From: Geobacter sp. OR-1
Lineage (GTDB): Bacteria > Desulfobacterota > Desulfuromonadia > Geobacterales > DSM-12255
Assembly (NCBI RefSeq): GCF_000813145.1
Contig: NZ_BAZF01000028.1
Location: forward strand, 1-39,137
Direction: 5' to 3'
DNA: 39,137 bases
The notes under the pieces are model-generated. The model was not told the DNA's origin, did not search any database, and saw only the letters and a list, made by a program, of their open reading frames with translations. Below, piece by piece: positions 8,638 to 16,720 of the stretch; the stretch's first letter is position 1; each line of letters begins with the position of its first letter. The translations under genes were made by a program, and so were the position numbers.

Positions 8638-8862
8638 ATGGCCAAGGCACCATTCAATATTCAAGATCAGTATCTTAACCAGTCTCGAAAGGAACGGGTA
8701 AAGATTGTTCTAAAGCTTATGACCGGCGAATCCATGGAGGGCTATATCAAGTCGTTTGACAATTTTTCCGTACTAATGGAAATCCAGGGCGACATACTGA
8801 TTTATAAGCACGCAATTGCATCAATTACTTCAGCGGACGGTACGTTCAGACTCCATCAATAA
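8638..8862 (+). CDS. hfq: RNA chaperone Hfq
   Basis: 74 residues with the Sm1 motif (KLMTGESMEGYIKSFDNFSV) and the Sm2 motif YKHAIASI, which form the hexameric ring that binds A-rich and U-rich RNA. Hfq promotes pairing of small RNAs with mRNAs. An AAAGGAG ribosome binding site precedes the ATG. The N-terminal NIQDQYLNQSRKE matches the usual opening. The C-terminal tail is very short, as in many non-enteric Hfq proteins. A strong terminator follows, so it probably closes the mutL-miaA-hfq transcript. Confidence 0.96.
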   Translation: MAKAPFNIQDQYLNQSRKERVKIVLKLMTGESMEGYIKSFDNFSVLMEIQGDILIYKHAIASITSADGTFRLHQ

Positions 8863-8887
8863 TTGCCGGTCAACCAGTCGAAACACC

Positions 8888-8918
8888 GGGCGGCCTTTGG
8901 GCCGCCTTTCTTTTTTTC
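8888..8918 (+). terminator. Intrinsic terminator after hfq
   Basis: A 7-bp GC stem (GGCGGCC at 8889-8895 with GGCCGCC at 8900-8906, extendable by a G-U pair) with a 4-base loop is followed by a T-rich run to 8918. It lies 26 bases after the hfq stop and before the ribosome binding site of the next gene. Confidence 0.9.
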
Positions 8919-8932
8919 ATAAAGGAGAATGC

Positions 8933-10249
8933 ATGAGAGGCTTGCCAATAGAAAGCGTTATCAATGGCGGGGTCGCATCGGAGATGGGAATTGAGCCCGG
9001 GGATTTGATAATATCGATCAATGGGCATCCTCTAAGAGATATTATTGATTATCATTACTGGAATGACGGGGATGAACTCCTGATAGAGATTGAAAAACCT
9101 GACGGATCCATCTGGGAATGCGATGTCGCAGTCGGTGACGATCCGGCACTCGGTCTTGTCCTCCAACCCCCAAAGCCTGCACATTGCCGAAACAAGTGCA
9201 TATTCTGTTTCGTTCATCAACTCCCGAAAGGTCTTAGAAAAACTCTCTATGTAAAGGATGAGGATTATCGACTTTCGTTTCTTTACGGTAATTATGTAAC
9301 GCTGGCAAATATTTCAAAGTCAGACCTTGCCCGGATCAAGAGACTGAGGCTTTCCCCTTTGTACATATCGGTACATGCCAGTGATCCGGCTGTTCGCGAG
9401 ATGCTGCTTGGCAAACAGGGACTGATGCCTATTCTGGAAGTCATGAACTCTCTAGCTGCTTCTGGAATAAAAATGCACACGCAGATTGTTCTGTGCCCCG
9501 GTCTCAATGACCGCGAACAACTGCAACGGACCGTGGCCGACCTGGCGGCGCTTTTCCCTCAGGTGGCATCTATTGCCGTTGTCCCTGTGGGGCTTACCAG
9601 CCATCGCATGGGATTAACGCCGATAAGCCCGGTAACTTCAGAATACGCGGCTTCTTTTATTTCTGAATGGGAGCCGGAAATGCGCCGACTTGCGAAAGTC
9701 TGCGGAGAACCGGTCCTCTTCCTTGCGGACGAGTTTTATCTCAAGGCTGGCTTACCATTCCCCCGGATAGCTTTATATGGAGACTTCCCTCAACTTGAAA
9801 ACGGGGTTGGTATGATCCCGCTTTTTCGTCAGGAAGCAGTAAAGGTTATTAAGCTTGCCAGGGAACTCGGAAGTGGCGACGCCATAATAGTTACCGGTTA
9901 TTCCGCATATCCGGTTATTAAAGAATTTTTGGCAGAGCTTGCACTGAAAACAGGCCTGAAACTGGGCGCAGTTGCGGTGCAGAACATCCTGTTCGGCCCT
10001 TCGGTGACGGTTGCCGGGCTTATTGCCGGAAGAGACATAATTACGGCTCTTAGGAAGGTTGAGCCGGGCACCCTGGTGATTATCCCTGATGTAATGCTCA
10101 AAGAAGGAGTGGGGGTATTTTTGGACGACCTCACACCCAAGGATATAGAAAATGAATTGAATCTTCGCGTGGTGGTTGCTTCAACCTCTCCAGCCGGACT
10201 TTATGAGGTATTGAAGCGAGCATATCCCAGAAAACGATCCAAAACATAA
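8933..10249 (+). CDS. DUF512 family protein with PDZ and radical-SAM-like cluster motif
   Basis: 438 residues starting at ATG 8933, preceded by AAAGGAG; the longer frame from 8816 overlaps hfq and the terminator and is rejected. The N-terminal 70 residues are a PDZ-like domain (GGVASEMGIEPGDLIISING). Next comes CRNKCIFCFVHQLPKG, a Cx3Cx2C motif like that of radical-SAM iron-sulfur enzymes, then a barrel-like region (LYISVHASDP, QIVLCPGLND) and the C-terminal DUF512 segment (YPVIKEFL ... GRDIITAL). It may bind a 4Fe-4S cluster and S-adenosylmethionine. The molecular function is unknown to me. It stands between two terminators as a single-gene unit. Confidence 0.9.
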   Translation: MRGLPIESVINGGVASEMGIEPGDLIISINGHPLRDIIDYHYWNDGDELLIEIEKPDGSIWECDVAVGDDPALGLVLQPPKPAHCRNKCIFCFVHQLPKGLRKTLYVKDEDYRLSFLYGNYVTLANISKSDLARIKRLRLSPLYISVHASDPAVREMLLGKQGLMPILEVMNSLAASGIKMHTQIVLCPGLNDREQLQRTVADLAALFPQVASIAVVPVGLTSHRMGLTPISPVTSEYAASFISEWEPEMRRLAKVCGEPVLFLADEFYLKAGLPFPRIALYGDFPQLENGVGMIPLFRQEAVKVIKLARELGSGDAIIVTGYSAYPVIKEFLAELALKTGLKLGAVAVQNILFGPSVTVAGLIAGRDIITALRKVEPGTLVIIPDVMLKEGVGVFLDDLTPKDIENELNLRVVVASTSPAGLYEVLKRAYPRKRSKT

Positions 10250-10256
10250 ACAAGAA

Positions 10257-10290
10257 GGGGGGATAGCCGGATGCTGTCCCCCCTTTATAA
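10257..10290 (+). terminator. Terminator between the convergent DUF512 and cytochrome genes
   Basis: An 11-bp stem (GGGGGGATAGC at 10257-10267 with GCTGTCCCCCC at 10273-10283, one T-G pair) and a 5-base loop is followed by TTTATAA. The U-tract is weak, but the stem is very stable and could work in both directions, serving the convergent cytochrome gene too. Confidence 0.75.
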
Positions 10291-10306
10291 TTTATTCATG
10301 TATTAG

Positions 10307-11335
10307 TCACATCTTGTGGCATTTCTCACAATTAGCCTTAACGCTGAAAGCGTCTTTACCGTCATTATGGCAACCACCGCATGAAAGCCCTTTTTCCATA
10401 TCAGTCATAGTGGCCTTTTTTACACCGGCCTTAAACGGGAAAAGCTTGGTGTGGCAGTCTACACATTTGTAGAGATTCAGGTGGAATGCGTGATTGAAGT
10501 TAACCTCGCCCCCTTCATTCTTGAAGGTAATCGGCGCTGGTTTGAATCCTCCATGGCAGCGCTCACATTCGCCGCTGGTCGAGAATGCGTCTTTGCCGTT
10601 ATGACAAGTGCCGCAGGATTGGCCTTGTTCCATCTGCCCCATGGTTTTCCGTTGTGCCCCGGCTTTGTATGGGAAGGTTGCAGTGTGGCAATCGCCACAC
10701 TGATACATGCCGAGGTGGAATTTGTGGCTGAACACGGCGTTGGTAATCCCTTTCAGTGAGAAGGTAACCTCCCTGGGAATATATCCTTTATGGCACCGGT
10801 TGCAGTTGCCGGCAACAGTGAACGCTCCCTTGCCGTTATGACAGGCACCGCATGTCCGCCCCTTTTCCATTTCAGCCATGGAAACATTTTTGTCTTTTCC
10901 TGTGATTATTTTGCCATTATGGCAACTTTTGCACTTCCCTTTTGTTTTATCGATGTGTATCGAGTGGCTGAAGACCACCTCAGTGGCCTTTTTCATTTTA
11001 AAGGGAATATTTCTCGGTTTGCCTTTATGGCAGCGGATGCAATCTTTTTCCTCAGCAACGCTGAACGCCTTGATGCCTGTATGGCAGCCTCCGCACGATT
11101 TTGTCTTTTCCATTTCGGCCATAGTGTATCGCTTGTGTTGCTTTAGGTTAAAAATGGCGTTGTGACAAACCTTGCAGTTGTTGTTATATTTTAACAAATG
11201 CAAGTCATGGCTGAAAACTACCGGATCGGCATTCTTGAAGTTAAACCGGATGTCCTTGGTTTCCTTGGCATATGCCTGAGAAGCTAAGAGAAGTATAAGG
11301 AGAGATTTGATAAGTATGTTGAAGCGTGACATCAT
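10307..11335 (-). CDS. Periplasmic dodecahaem c-type cytochrome (four triheme c7-like repeats)
   Basis: 342 residues with a signal peptide (hydrophobic residues about 8-19, cleavage likely after AYA at 23). Twelve CxxCH haem-attachment motifs are visible: CKVCH, CGGCH, CIRCH, CKSCH, CGACH, CNRCH, CGDCH, CGTCH, CERCH, CVDCH, CGGCH and CEKCH. They are arranged in four repeats of three haems, each repeat opening with FSHxxHL/FNHAFHL (axial histidines) and containing a MAEMEKGxxCGxCH-like unit. This matches the architecture of the G. sulfurreducens dodecahaem GSU1996, a periplasmic electron carrier of nanowire shape (from memory). A GGAGGG ribosome binding site lies upstream of the double ATG. 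A sigma-70-like promoter is at 11376-11405. Confidence 0.95.
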   Translation of the reverse strand: MMSRFNILIKSLLILLLASQAYAKETKDIRFNFKNADPVVFSHDLHLLKYNNNCKVCHNAIFNLKQHKRYTMAEMEKTKSCGGCHTGIKAFSVAEEKDCIRCHKGKPRNIPFKMKKATEVVFSHSIHIDKTKGKCKSCHNGKIITGKDKNVSMAEMEKGRTCGACHNGKGAFTVAGNCNRCHKGYIPREVTFSLKGITNAVFSHKFHLGMYQCGDCHTATFPYKAGAQRKTMGQMEQGQSCGTCHNGKDAFSTSGECERCHGGFKPAPITFKNEGGEVNFNHAFHLNLYKCVDCHTKLFPFKAGVKKATMTDMEKGLSCGGCHNDGKDAFSVKANCEKCHKM

Positions 11336-11375
11336 GGTTTGTGTCCCTCCGTTTAATGGTCAGAATGAGGTCAAC

Positions 11376-11405
11376 ACTATACACAACGTAATGCTTATCA
11401 GTCAA
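11376..11405 (-). promoter_or_regulatory. Putative sigma-70 promoter of the dodecahaem cytochrome
   Basis: Read on the minus strand, TTGACT (11405-11400) is followed after 18 bases by TATAGT (11381-11376), about 40 bases upstream of the cytochrome start codon. Both hexamers are one mismatch from consensus. Confidence 0.6.
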
Positions 11406-11440
11406 ATTGAAAATCTGCCGGTTATAAAGGAGCAAACGCA

Positions 11441-11986
11441 ATGAAATTGATGGCTTTATGTCTGTTGGTTTTTCTCATGCAAATGTTGATTCATGAGAAC
11501 GATTCTATTGCCGCAATGTATAAATGGGAGGATAGCAGCGGTGTGGTTCATTTCAGCGACGACCCGGCATCTATCCCGGCAAAATTCCGAAACAGAGTCA
11601 AAAATCTTGAACCAAAGGAAGTTGAGATTCCAAGTGACACAACTACAGAGACAACAGTGAAGCCGGAGCAGAATGAGCTTCAGCAGCCTTCAAGGCCTGA
11701 AACTTCAGGACTGGACAAAGGCAAGGAATATTGGCAGGTGCGCTACCAAAGCATATTGGGGGAGATGACACGGCTCAAGGACGGGTTGAAAGGCAAGAGA
11801 GAGCAGATGAATGAATATCGCCGCAAGTGGCTGGTAACGCAGAGGAGGGTTGAACGTCAGGCCTTTAACCAGATGGAGAATGAGATAAATCAGGATGAAG
11901 AGCGTATAAAGGAGCTCGAAAAGAATCTTGAGGCATTGGATGTTGAAGCGGCGCGCAATGCCGTACCGTTTGAATGGAGACGATAA
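11441..11986 (+). CDS. DUF4124 domain protein with C-terminal coiled coil
   Basis: 181 residues. A signal peptide (about residues 1-26) is followed by a short DUF4124 motif, MYKWEDSSGVVHFSDDP, common in exported proteobacterial proteins of unknown function. A low-complexity middle region rich in Thr, Glu and Pro (about 60-95) leads into a long charged coiled coil (about 100-170, RLKDGLKGKREQMNEY and INQDEERIKELEKNLEALD). The start has AAAGGAG at a good distance. It diverges from the cytochrome and converges on the lipoprotein gene at 11999; a 12-base palindrome (CGATAATTATCG, 11981-11992) spans its stop codon. Probably a periplasmic structural or envelope protein. Confidence 0.85.
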   Translation: MKLMALCLLVFLMQMLIHENDSIAAMYKWEDSSGVVHFSDDPASIPAKFRNRVKNLEPKEVEIPSDTTTETTVKPEQNELQQPSRPETSGLDKGKEYWQVRYQSILGEMTRLKDGLKGKREQMNEYRRKWLVTQRRVERQAFNQMENEINQDEERIKELEKNLEALDVEAARNAVPFEWRR

Positions 11987-11998
11987 TTATCGGTGTGA

Positions 11999-12553
11999 TC
12001 AGCGACGGTTCTTTTTTTCCAGCTCAATATCGAGCGATTTGAGTTTTTCGATCCGTTGGTTTATCTCTTTGTTCTCCTTGGTAAGCGTCTGATTGGCTCC
12101 TTGCAACTGTTGGTTGGAAAGGGTCAATTCTTTATTTTCCTTCACTACCGAATTGTATTTCTGCTTGAGACTTCGGAGATCCGACCTGACACTTTCCGTT
12201 TGGGTCAAGTATTCCGTAAGAGGCCATGACATCCTGGACCATTGGCTTTCTGGGAATTCTGTCTGGAGTTTAGTCAGCTGTTTTTGAACATTATGCATTG
12301 CTCCTGCATCACTGTGTTTGCGTAATTGCAGCAGGCTCAACCTGAAAAGGGCTTCATCAGTTATTCCGGCAACTGAATATTTGCTGTTAGTGATCTCTTC
12401 CAGCAGTTTAGCCGCACTGGTTTCGTTACCTTTTTCCAGAAACGATACCGCCTCTGCAAGCCTTTCATCGTTCGGGTACCCTATCTTGTCCTTGATAAAG
12501 GCGCACCCTCCCAGAATCAGCAAAGCCACGATGCACACCAGCTTCCGGATCAT
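11999..12553 (-). CDS. Lipoprotein with helical-repeat and coiled-coil regions
   Basis: 184 residues with a clear lipoprotein signal: hydrophobic stretch followed by LILGGC, so lipidation at Cys16. Residues about 30-105 look like TPR-type helices (LAEAVSFLEKGNETSAAKLL, EALFRLSLLQL). Residues about 118-180 form a coiled coil rich in Gln, Lys and Glu. It overlaps the stop of the upstream GGDEF gene (ATGA), so the two are translationally coupled and may work together, for example as an envelope partner of the sensor's periplasmic domain (inference). No enzymatic motif is visible. Confidence 0.85.
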   Translation of the reverse strand: MIRKLVCIVALLILGGCAFIKDKIGYPNDERLAEAVSFLEKGNETSAAKLLEEITNSKYSVAGITDEALFRLSLLQLRKHSDAGAMHNVQKQLTKLQTEFPESQWSRMSWPLTEYLTQTESVRSDLRSLKQKYNSVVKENKELTLSNQQLQGANQTLTKENKEINQRIEKLKSLDIELEKKNRR

Positions 12554-13893
12554 CGGTTGATTCTCCTCCGGTTGACGAAATAATTGCTCCCCGGTTGTAC
12601 TTTGACGTGGTCTTTTATCTGGGCCGCAGCTTTTGCAATATCGACAGCCGAATCGTATTCTCCTTGCTGACAGACAAGCACTGCTATCGAAATGGACATG
12701 ATCGGGAAACTGCGTTGAACCCCGTATCGGTCTTTCCCTTCTATAGCGCCACGCGCAATATCCTCTGCAGAGTAGTGAGCAACAATTTCACGATCGAAGC
12801 GAGCCGTAATGGCATCGCAGACCTGAGCAAAATTCTCGGTGGCAAGAATCAGAACAAAATCGTCGCCACCTACGTGCCCGACGAAAGTATCAATCCCGCC
12901 ATGCCGTGCCGCCTCTTCATAAATTATCTCTCCGGTAAGTTTGATTAGTTCGCTTCCCTTGATATACCCATACCGGTCGTTGTACGCCTTGAAATTGTCG
13001 AGATCTGCATAGCATACGGCAAATTGCTCATCACTTGTTAACAGCTTGTTAAGTGCCCTTTCGATCGCTATGTTGCCGGGAAGCCGTGTCAGGGGGCTGG
13101 CGTCCAGGCTCATCTTCTCAAGTTCCTTCAGGCGTTCGGCCATATGGGTAAAATCCCTGGCCAGGTCTCCGATTTCGTCACCACCAGGAATATTGGGGTC
13201 ATAGTCGAATTCACCTTCAGCAATTCTATGAGTGGCAGTTTTCAGTTTTCTGATGGCTGACGATATGGAATAGGTTATGAATACCGCAACGGCAGTGGCC
13301 AGCAAAAAGCCGGTAAATGAAAGGATCAGGGTAAGATTTAGGGTGGATTCTTCCCTGCGGTCGGCATCTTCAAGTTTTGCATTAAGCCGTTTCTGCTCAT
13401 TTACCGAAATGGCGTCGATCGAGGCCAGTGTTTGCATCCCCGCGGTCTGCATCGGTTTTGAGTCGATTGCCCGGTTGGAAAAAACTTCTTTAGATGCCGA
13501 CAGGTATTTCGAATAATGTTCTGAAAGTATCGGTAGTTCGGGAATGCTCTTTTCCCGCTGCATTAACTGCAGGATATTCCTGAACTCCTGAGTTCTAGAG
13601 TTGAAGAAATCGCGAAATTCATCACTGCCCAGTATCAGGTATTTGCCGGCGTAACGCTCCTGAGCAACCAGCGATTCCCGAAGTCTTTGCAGATTGCTTA
13701 TGAAAACCAAGTCGGTACGGGCAATCTCTTTCGCGGTTCGATGGAGTGATACCAACCCGTTTATGGAGAAGGCGAGCGCAGCTATGGAAAAAAGAGCCAT
13801 TGCCGAATAACCGACGATAATCTTCCGTACTATGGTTAGACGGGTGTAACGTCTCGAATTTGTTGTGTCGATAGGGCTATTGGCAGCGTCCAT
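12550..13893 (-). CDS. Membrane HAMP-GGDEF protein, candidate Hypr (cyclic-AMP-GMP) synthase
   Basis: 447 residues: TM1 (about 27-46), a periplasmic helical sensor (about 50-185), TM2 (about 187-209), HAMP (about 210-262) and a GGDEF domain (about 268-440). The signature is GGDDF (342-346), a common variant in the LPGN subfamily (LTRLPGNIAIERAL is present). At the position equivalent to PleD Asp344, where diguanylate cyclases have Asp, this protein has Ser314 (NDRYGYIKGSEL). In G. sulfurreducens GSU1658 a serine at this site allows ATP as well as GTP and yields 3',3'-cGAMP; that is literature knowledge of the Hypr subgroup. Product here is inferred, not shown. No RxxD inhibitory site was recognised. 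It is coupled to the lipoprotein gene downstream. Confidence 0.88.
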   Translation of the reverse strand: MDAANSPIDTTNSRRYTRLTIVRKIIVGYSAMALFSIAALAFSINGLVSLHRTAKEIARTDLVFISNLQRLRESLVAQERYAGKYLILGSDEFRDFFNSRTQEFRNILQLMQREKSIPELPILSEHYSKYLSASKEVFSNRAIDSKPMQTAGMQTLASIDAISVNEQKRLNAKLEDADRREESTLNLTLILSFTGFLLATAVAVFITYSISSAIRKLKTATHRIAEGEFDYDPNIPGGDEIGDLARDFTHMAERLKELEKMSLDASPLTRLPGNIAIERALNKLLTSDEQFAVCYADLDNFKAYNDRYGYIKGSELIKLTGEIIYEEAARHGGIDTFVGHVGGDDFVLILATENFAQVCDAITARFDREIVAHYSAEDIARGAIEGKDRYGVQRSFPIMSISIAVLVCQQGEYDSAVDIAKAAAQIKDHVKVQPGSNYFVNRRRINR

Positions 13894-14078
13894 AACGGAA
13901 CATTCTAGTTCAGGGGACCATATAAGTCAACCGGCGTGAGACTCTGAGCAAACTTCGCTCCTTCGCAGTCCGAGCGATATTCTCAACTCATTGTTATGAA
14001 GCTCCATTCCCTTCATTAGCGGTTGCTAGGCGGCCTAAGCTGTGTTATATGTTGCCTACCCTATCTTGGAGATTTCTT

Positions 14079-14909
14079 ATGACCGGAATCGACCGGATTA
14101 TTGAAAATGCCCTTCTTGAAGACATCCATACCGGCGATATCACCACATTGTCAGTTGTCCCGCACAAGAGACCTGCTAAAGCAAGGCTACTCGCCAAGGA
14201 ACCGCTGGTGTTGGCCGGTTTGCTCGTTGCGGAAAAGGTTTTCATAACCCTGGACAAGCATGTGTCATTCAAACATTTGAGTGCCGATGGTGACACGATC
14301 GCGAAAGGGGATCTGATCGCCACAATGGAGGGTGATGCTTCGGTCCTGCTGCAGGGAGAGCGGGTTGCTCTGAACCTGTTGCAGAGAATGTGCGGGACGG
14401 CAACGCTGACCGCGAAATATGTCGAGGCCGTAGCAGGTACAAAAGCGCGTATTGTTGATACCAGAAAAACTACGCCCGGGTTGAGGGTTTTGGAAAAGTA
14501 TGCCGTGCGGGTCGGCGGTGGGGTGAATCATAGAACCGGCTTATACGACGGAGTCCTGATTAAGGAGAACCACATTGTCGCTGCCGGCGGCATCACTCAG
14601 GCAATCAATTCGGCCCGCGCCTACATCCCGCACACTCTGAAGATCGAGATTGAGACTGAGACAATCTCCCAGGTTGAAGAAGCGTTGGCTGCCGGCGCTG
14701 AGATCATCATGCTCGACAATATGGATCTGGACACAATCCGTTCAGCTGTTGCACTGGTAAACGGCAGGGCTCTTCTGGAGGCCTCAGGCGGGGTTTCCCT
14801 TGAAACCGTGAGGCCGATTGCGGAAACAGGAGTGGACATCATATCCGTAGGGGCACTTACTCATTCGGCTCGAGCGATGGATATCTCCATGCTGCTGGAG
14901 GATTATTGA
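14079..14909 (+). CDS. nadC: Nicotinate-nucleotide pyrophosphorylase (carboxylating), NadC
   Basis: 276 residues from ATG 14079, preceded by TTGGAG; the in-frame start at 14049 lacks a good site and is not used. The enzyme converts quinolinate and PRPP to nicotinate mononucleotide in NAD synthesis. Signatures: ENALLEDIHTGDIT at the N-terminus, LNLLQRMCGTAT, the substrate-binding TRKTTPGLRVLEKYAVRVGG, GLYDGVLIKENHI, IEIETE, and the C-terminal MLDNMD and ISVGALTHS. The stop overlaps the TTG start of birA by 4 bases. It opens a run of closely spaced plus-strand genes. Confidence 0.97.
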   Translation: MTGIDRIIENALLEDIHTGDITTLSVVPHKRPAKARLLAKEPLVLAGLLVAEKVFITLDKHVSFKHLSADGDTIAKGDLIATMEGDASVLLQGERVALNLLQRMCGTATLTAKYVEAVAGTKARIVDTRKTTPGLRVLEKYAVRVGGGVNHRTGLYDGVLIKENHIVAAGGITQAINSARAYIPHTLKIEIETETISQVEEALAAGAEIIMLDNMDLDTIRSAVALVNGRALLEASGGVSLETVRPIAETGVDIISVGALTHSARAMDISMLLEDY

Positions 14910-15907
14910 AAAACCGGGAATCCAAGTCAACCGAACGGTCAATTGACCGGCAGATACTTGAACTTTTCCGCGAACGGTCAGGATTTGTTTCCGGTGCAGA
15001 ACTGAGCGCTATTCTCAAAGTTTCCCGAACTGCTGTTTGGAAACATATCAAGACGTTAAGGTCCCAGGGGTATGGCATAACAGCTCGTCATTCATCAGGT
15101 TACAGATTGGTGTCGGCACCGGATGTTCTCACACCTGCTGCAGTTACTGCCGGATTAACGGCAAAGATTCTTGGTTGCCGGATAATCTGCCTGCCTGAAA
15201 CAGGTTCTACAAATAGCGAGGCTTACAGACTTGCTGAAGAAGGTGCTGCAGAAGGAACCGTGATCATTGCCGATTCCCAATCCAAAGGGAAAGGGCGGCT
15301 TGGGCGCAGCTGGCTTTCGCCAGCAGGAGTAAATTTGTACTGCTCACTTATTCTCAGGCCGCCGATATTGCCTGTAGATGCGTTCAAATTCACTTTCTTA
15401 TCTGCCGTTGCCGTTGCACGGGCCATAGAATCATCAGTTTCAATCCCTCCTTTGATAAAATGGCCAAACGACATCCTCCTCAATGGCAAAAAGGTGGCAG
15501 GTCTACTCAATGAAATGAGCGCCGAGACCGAACGGGTTAATTTCGTGATTCTGGGCATCGGCGTAAATCTCAATATGCGGCCGGAGCAATTCCCCGGCGA
15601 TTTGCGCTACCCTGCCACGTCACTTGCGATCGAGTCCGGCTTAGAGATAAGCAGGCTGAGTTTTGTTCGGAACTTGCTGGAGTCGCTGGATTCCCTTTAT
15701 ACAGATTATCTATGTAACGGTTATGGGCCGGTGCGGGACGAATGGGTTGCCCGTTGCGGCATGATCGGGAGTCGTGTTTCAGTCAGCGTGGCTAGTGAGC
15801 AGATAGAAGGGGTTGCGACCGGCATTGATGACTCCGGGGCGCTTCTGGTGAAAACTGCGACCGGTGTCATCTCGCGTGTTCTTGCGGGAGATGTGGAAAT
15901 TTTGTAA
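14906..15907 (+). CDS. birA: Biotin-protein ligase / biotin operon repressor BirA
   Basis: 333 residues from a TTG start that overlaps nadC and is preceded by GGAGG. The N-terminal winged helix-turn-helix ([20 protein letters not shown], about residues 33-52) shows a group II ligase able to bind DNA. The catalytic domain has [10 protein letters not shown], the biotin/ATP loop [31 protein letters not shown] and GIGVNLN. A C-terminal SH3-like domain ends the protein ([19 protein letters not shown]). It attaches biotin to carboxylase carrier proteins via biotinyl-AMP and may repress biotin genes; none of those lies in the window. Confidence 0.96.
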   Translation: MKNRESKSTERSIDRQILELFRERSGFVSGAELSAILKVSRTAVWKHIKTLRSQGYGITARHSSGYRLVSAPDVLTPAAVTAGLTAKILGCRIICLPETGSTNSEAYRLAEEGAAEGTVIIADSQSKGKGRLGRSWLSPAGVNLYCSLILRPPILPVDAFKFTFLSAVAVARAIESSVSIPPLIKWPNDILLNGKKVAGLLNEMSAETERVNFVILGIGVNLNMRPEQFPGDLRYPATSLAIESGLEISRLSFVRNLLESLDSLYTDYLCNGYGPVRDEWVARCGMIGSRVSVSVASEQIEGVATGIDDSGALLVKTATGVISRVLAGDVEIL

Positions 15908-15917
15908 GGAGGGTTGG

Positions 15918-16682
15918 GTGCTTCTTGTTATCGATGTAGGTAACAGTAATATAGTTATCGGGGCATACGACGGCTCTGATTTAATGCGCAACTGGCGCAT
16001 TGCCACCGACAAAGCCAAGACACATGACGAGTATGGAATACTGTTTCATGACCTCTTTCGCATGTCTGGTCTGGATCCTGAGTCAGTTGACGGTATTATT
16101 ATCTCCTCTGTTGTCCCCCCATTGACGGGAGTTCTGGAACTTCTCGCCCAGCAGTATTTCGGCCATAAACCGGTTGTTGTCGGCCCTGGAATAAAGACCG
16201 GCATGCCGATACATTACGATAACCCGAAGGAGGTTGGCGCCGACCGGATCGTGAACGCTGTCGCCGGCTACGAAAGATATCGCTCCCCCTTGATCATTGT
16301 CGATTTCGGAACGGCGACAACTTTTGACTATGTCAACGCCAAAGGTGAGTACTGCGGCGGAGCAATTGCCCCCGGGCTGATGATCTCCCTTGAGGCCCTT
16401 TTTCAGCGGGCCAGCAAGCTTCCCAGGGTCGAGATTGCAAAACCGGTGTCCGTAATAGCCAAAAATACCGTAAACTCCATGCAGGCAGGTATTGTCTACG
16501 GCTATGTCGGGCTTGTTGATGGCATCGTTAACCGGATGAAAGTGGAGAGTCGCGACAACCCGACGGTAATTGCGACCGGAGGGCTGGCAAAGCTCATAGC
16601 CCCGGAGTCCAGAACCATCGAGCATATAGAGGAGTTTCTTACACTGGAGGGGCTTAGGATTCTATACGATAGAAACAGGTAG
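15918..16682 (+). CDS. coaX: Type III pantothenate kinase CoaX
   Basis: 254 residues from a GTG start at 15918 with AAGGAGG five bases upstream; the longer frame from 15864 overlaps birA and is rejected. It phosphorylates pantothenate in the first step of coenzyme A synthesis, and this type needs a monovalent cation and is not feedback-inhibited by CoA. Motifs of the ASKHA fold are clear: [11 protein letters not shown] (phosphate 1), [25 protein letters not shown] (phosphate 2), GGAIAPGL and IATGGLAKL. The order birA-coaX is common in bacteria. Confidence 0.96.
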   Translation: MLLVIDVGNSNIVIGAYDGSDLMRNWRIATDKAKTHDEYGILFHDLFRMSGLDPESVDGIIISSVVPPLTGVLELLAQQYFGHKPVVVGPGIKTGMPIHYDNPKEVGADRIVNAVAGYERYRSPLIIVDFGTATTFDYVNAKGEYCGGAIAPGLMISLEALFQRASKLPRVEIAKPVSVIAKNTVNSMQAGIVYGYVGLVDGIVNRMKVESRDNPTVIATGGLAKLIAPESRTIEHIEEFLTLEGLRILYDRNR

Positions 16683-16720
16683 TTTTGCTGTATACATCCC
16701 AAACGCAAGGAGAAAGTCCG

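Noticed and set aside
8816-8932. N-terminal extension of the DUF512 protein
   Set aside because: It overlaps hfq and its terminator; ATG 8933 has AAAGGAG and begins the PDZ-like domain.
13894-14078. Possible GEMM-I cyclic-dinucleotide riboswitch before nadC or on the opposite strand
   Set aside because: No GCAAAGCC/GGTAGG core elements on either strand; likewise not found in the other gaps.
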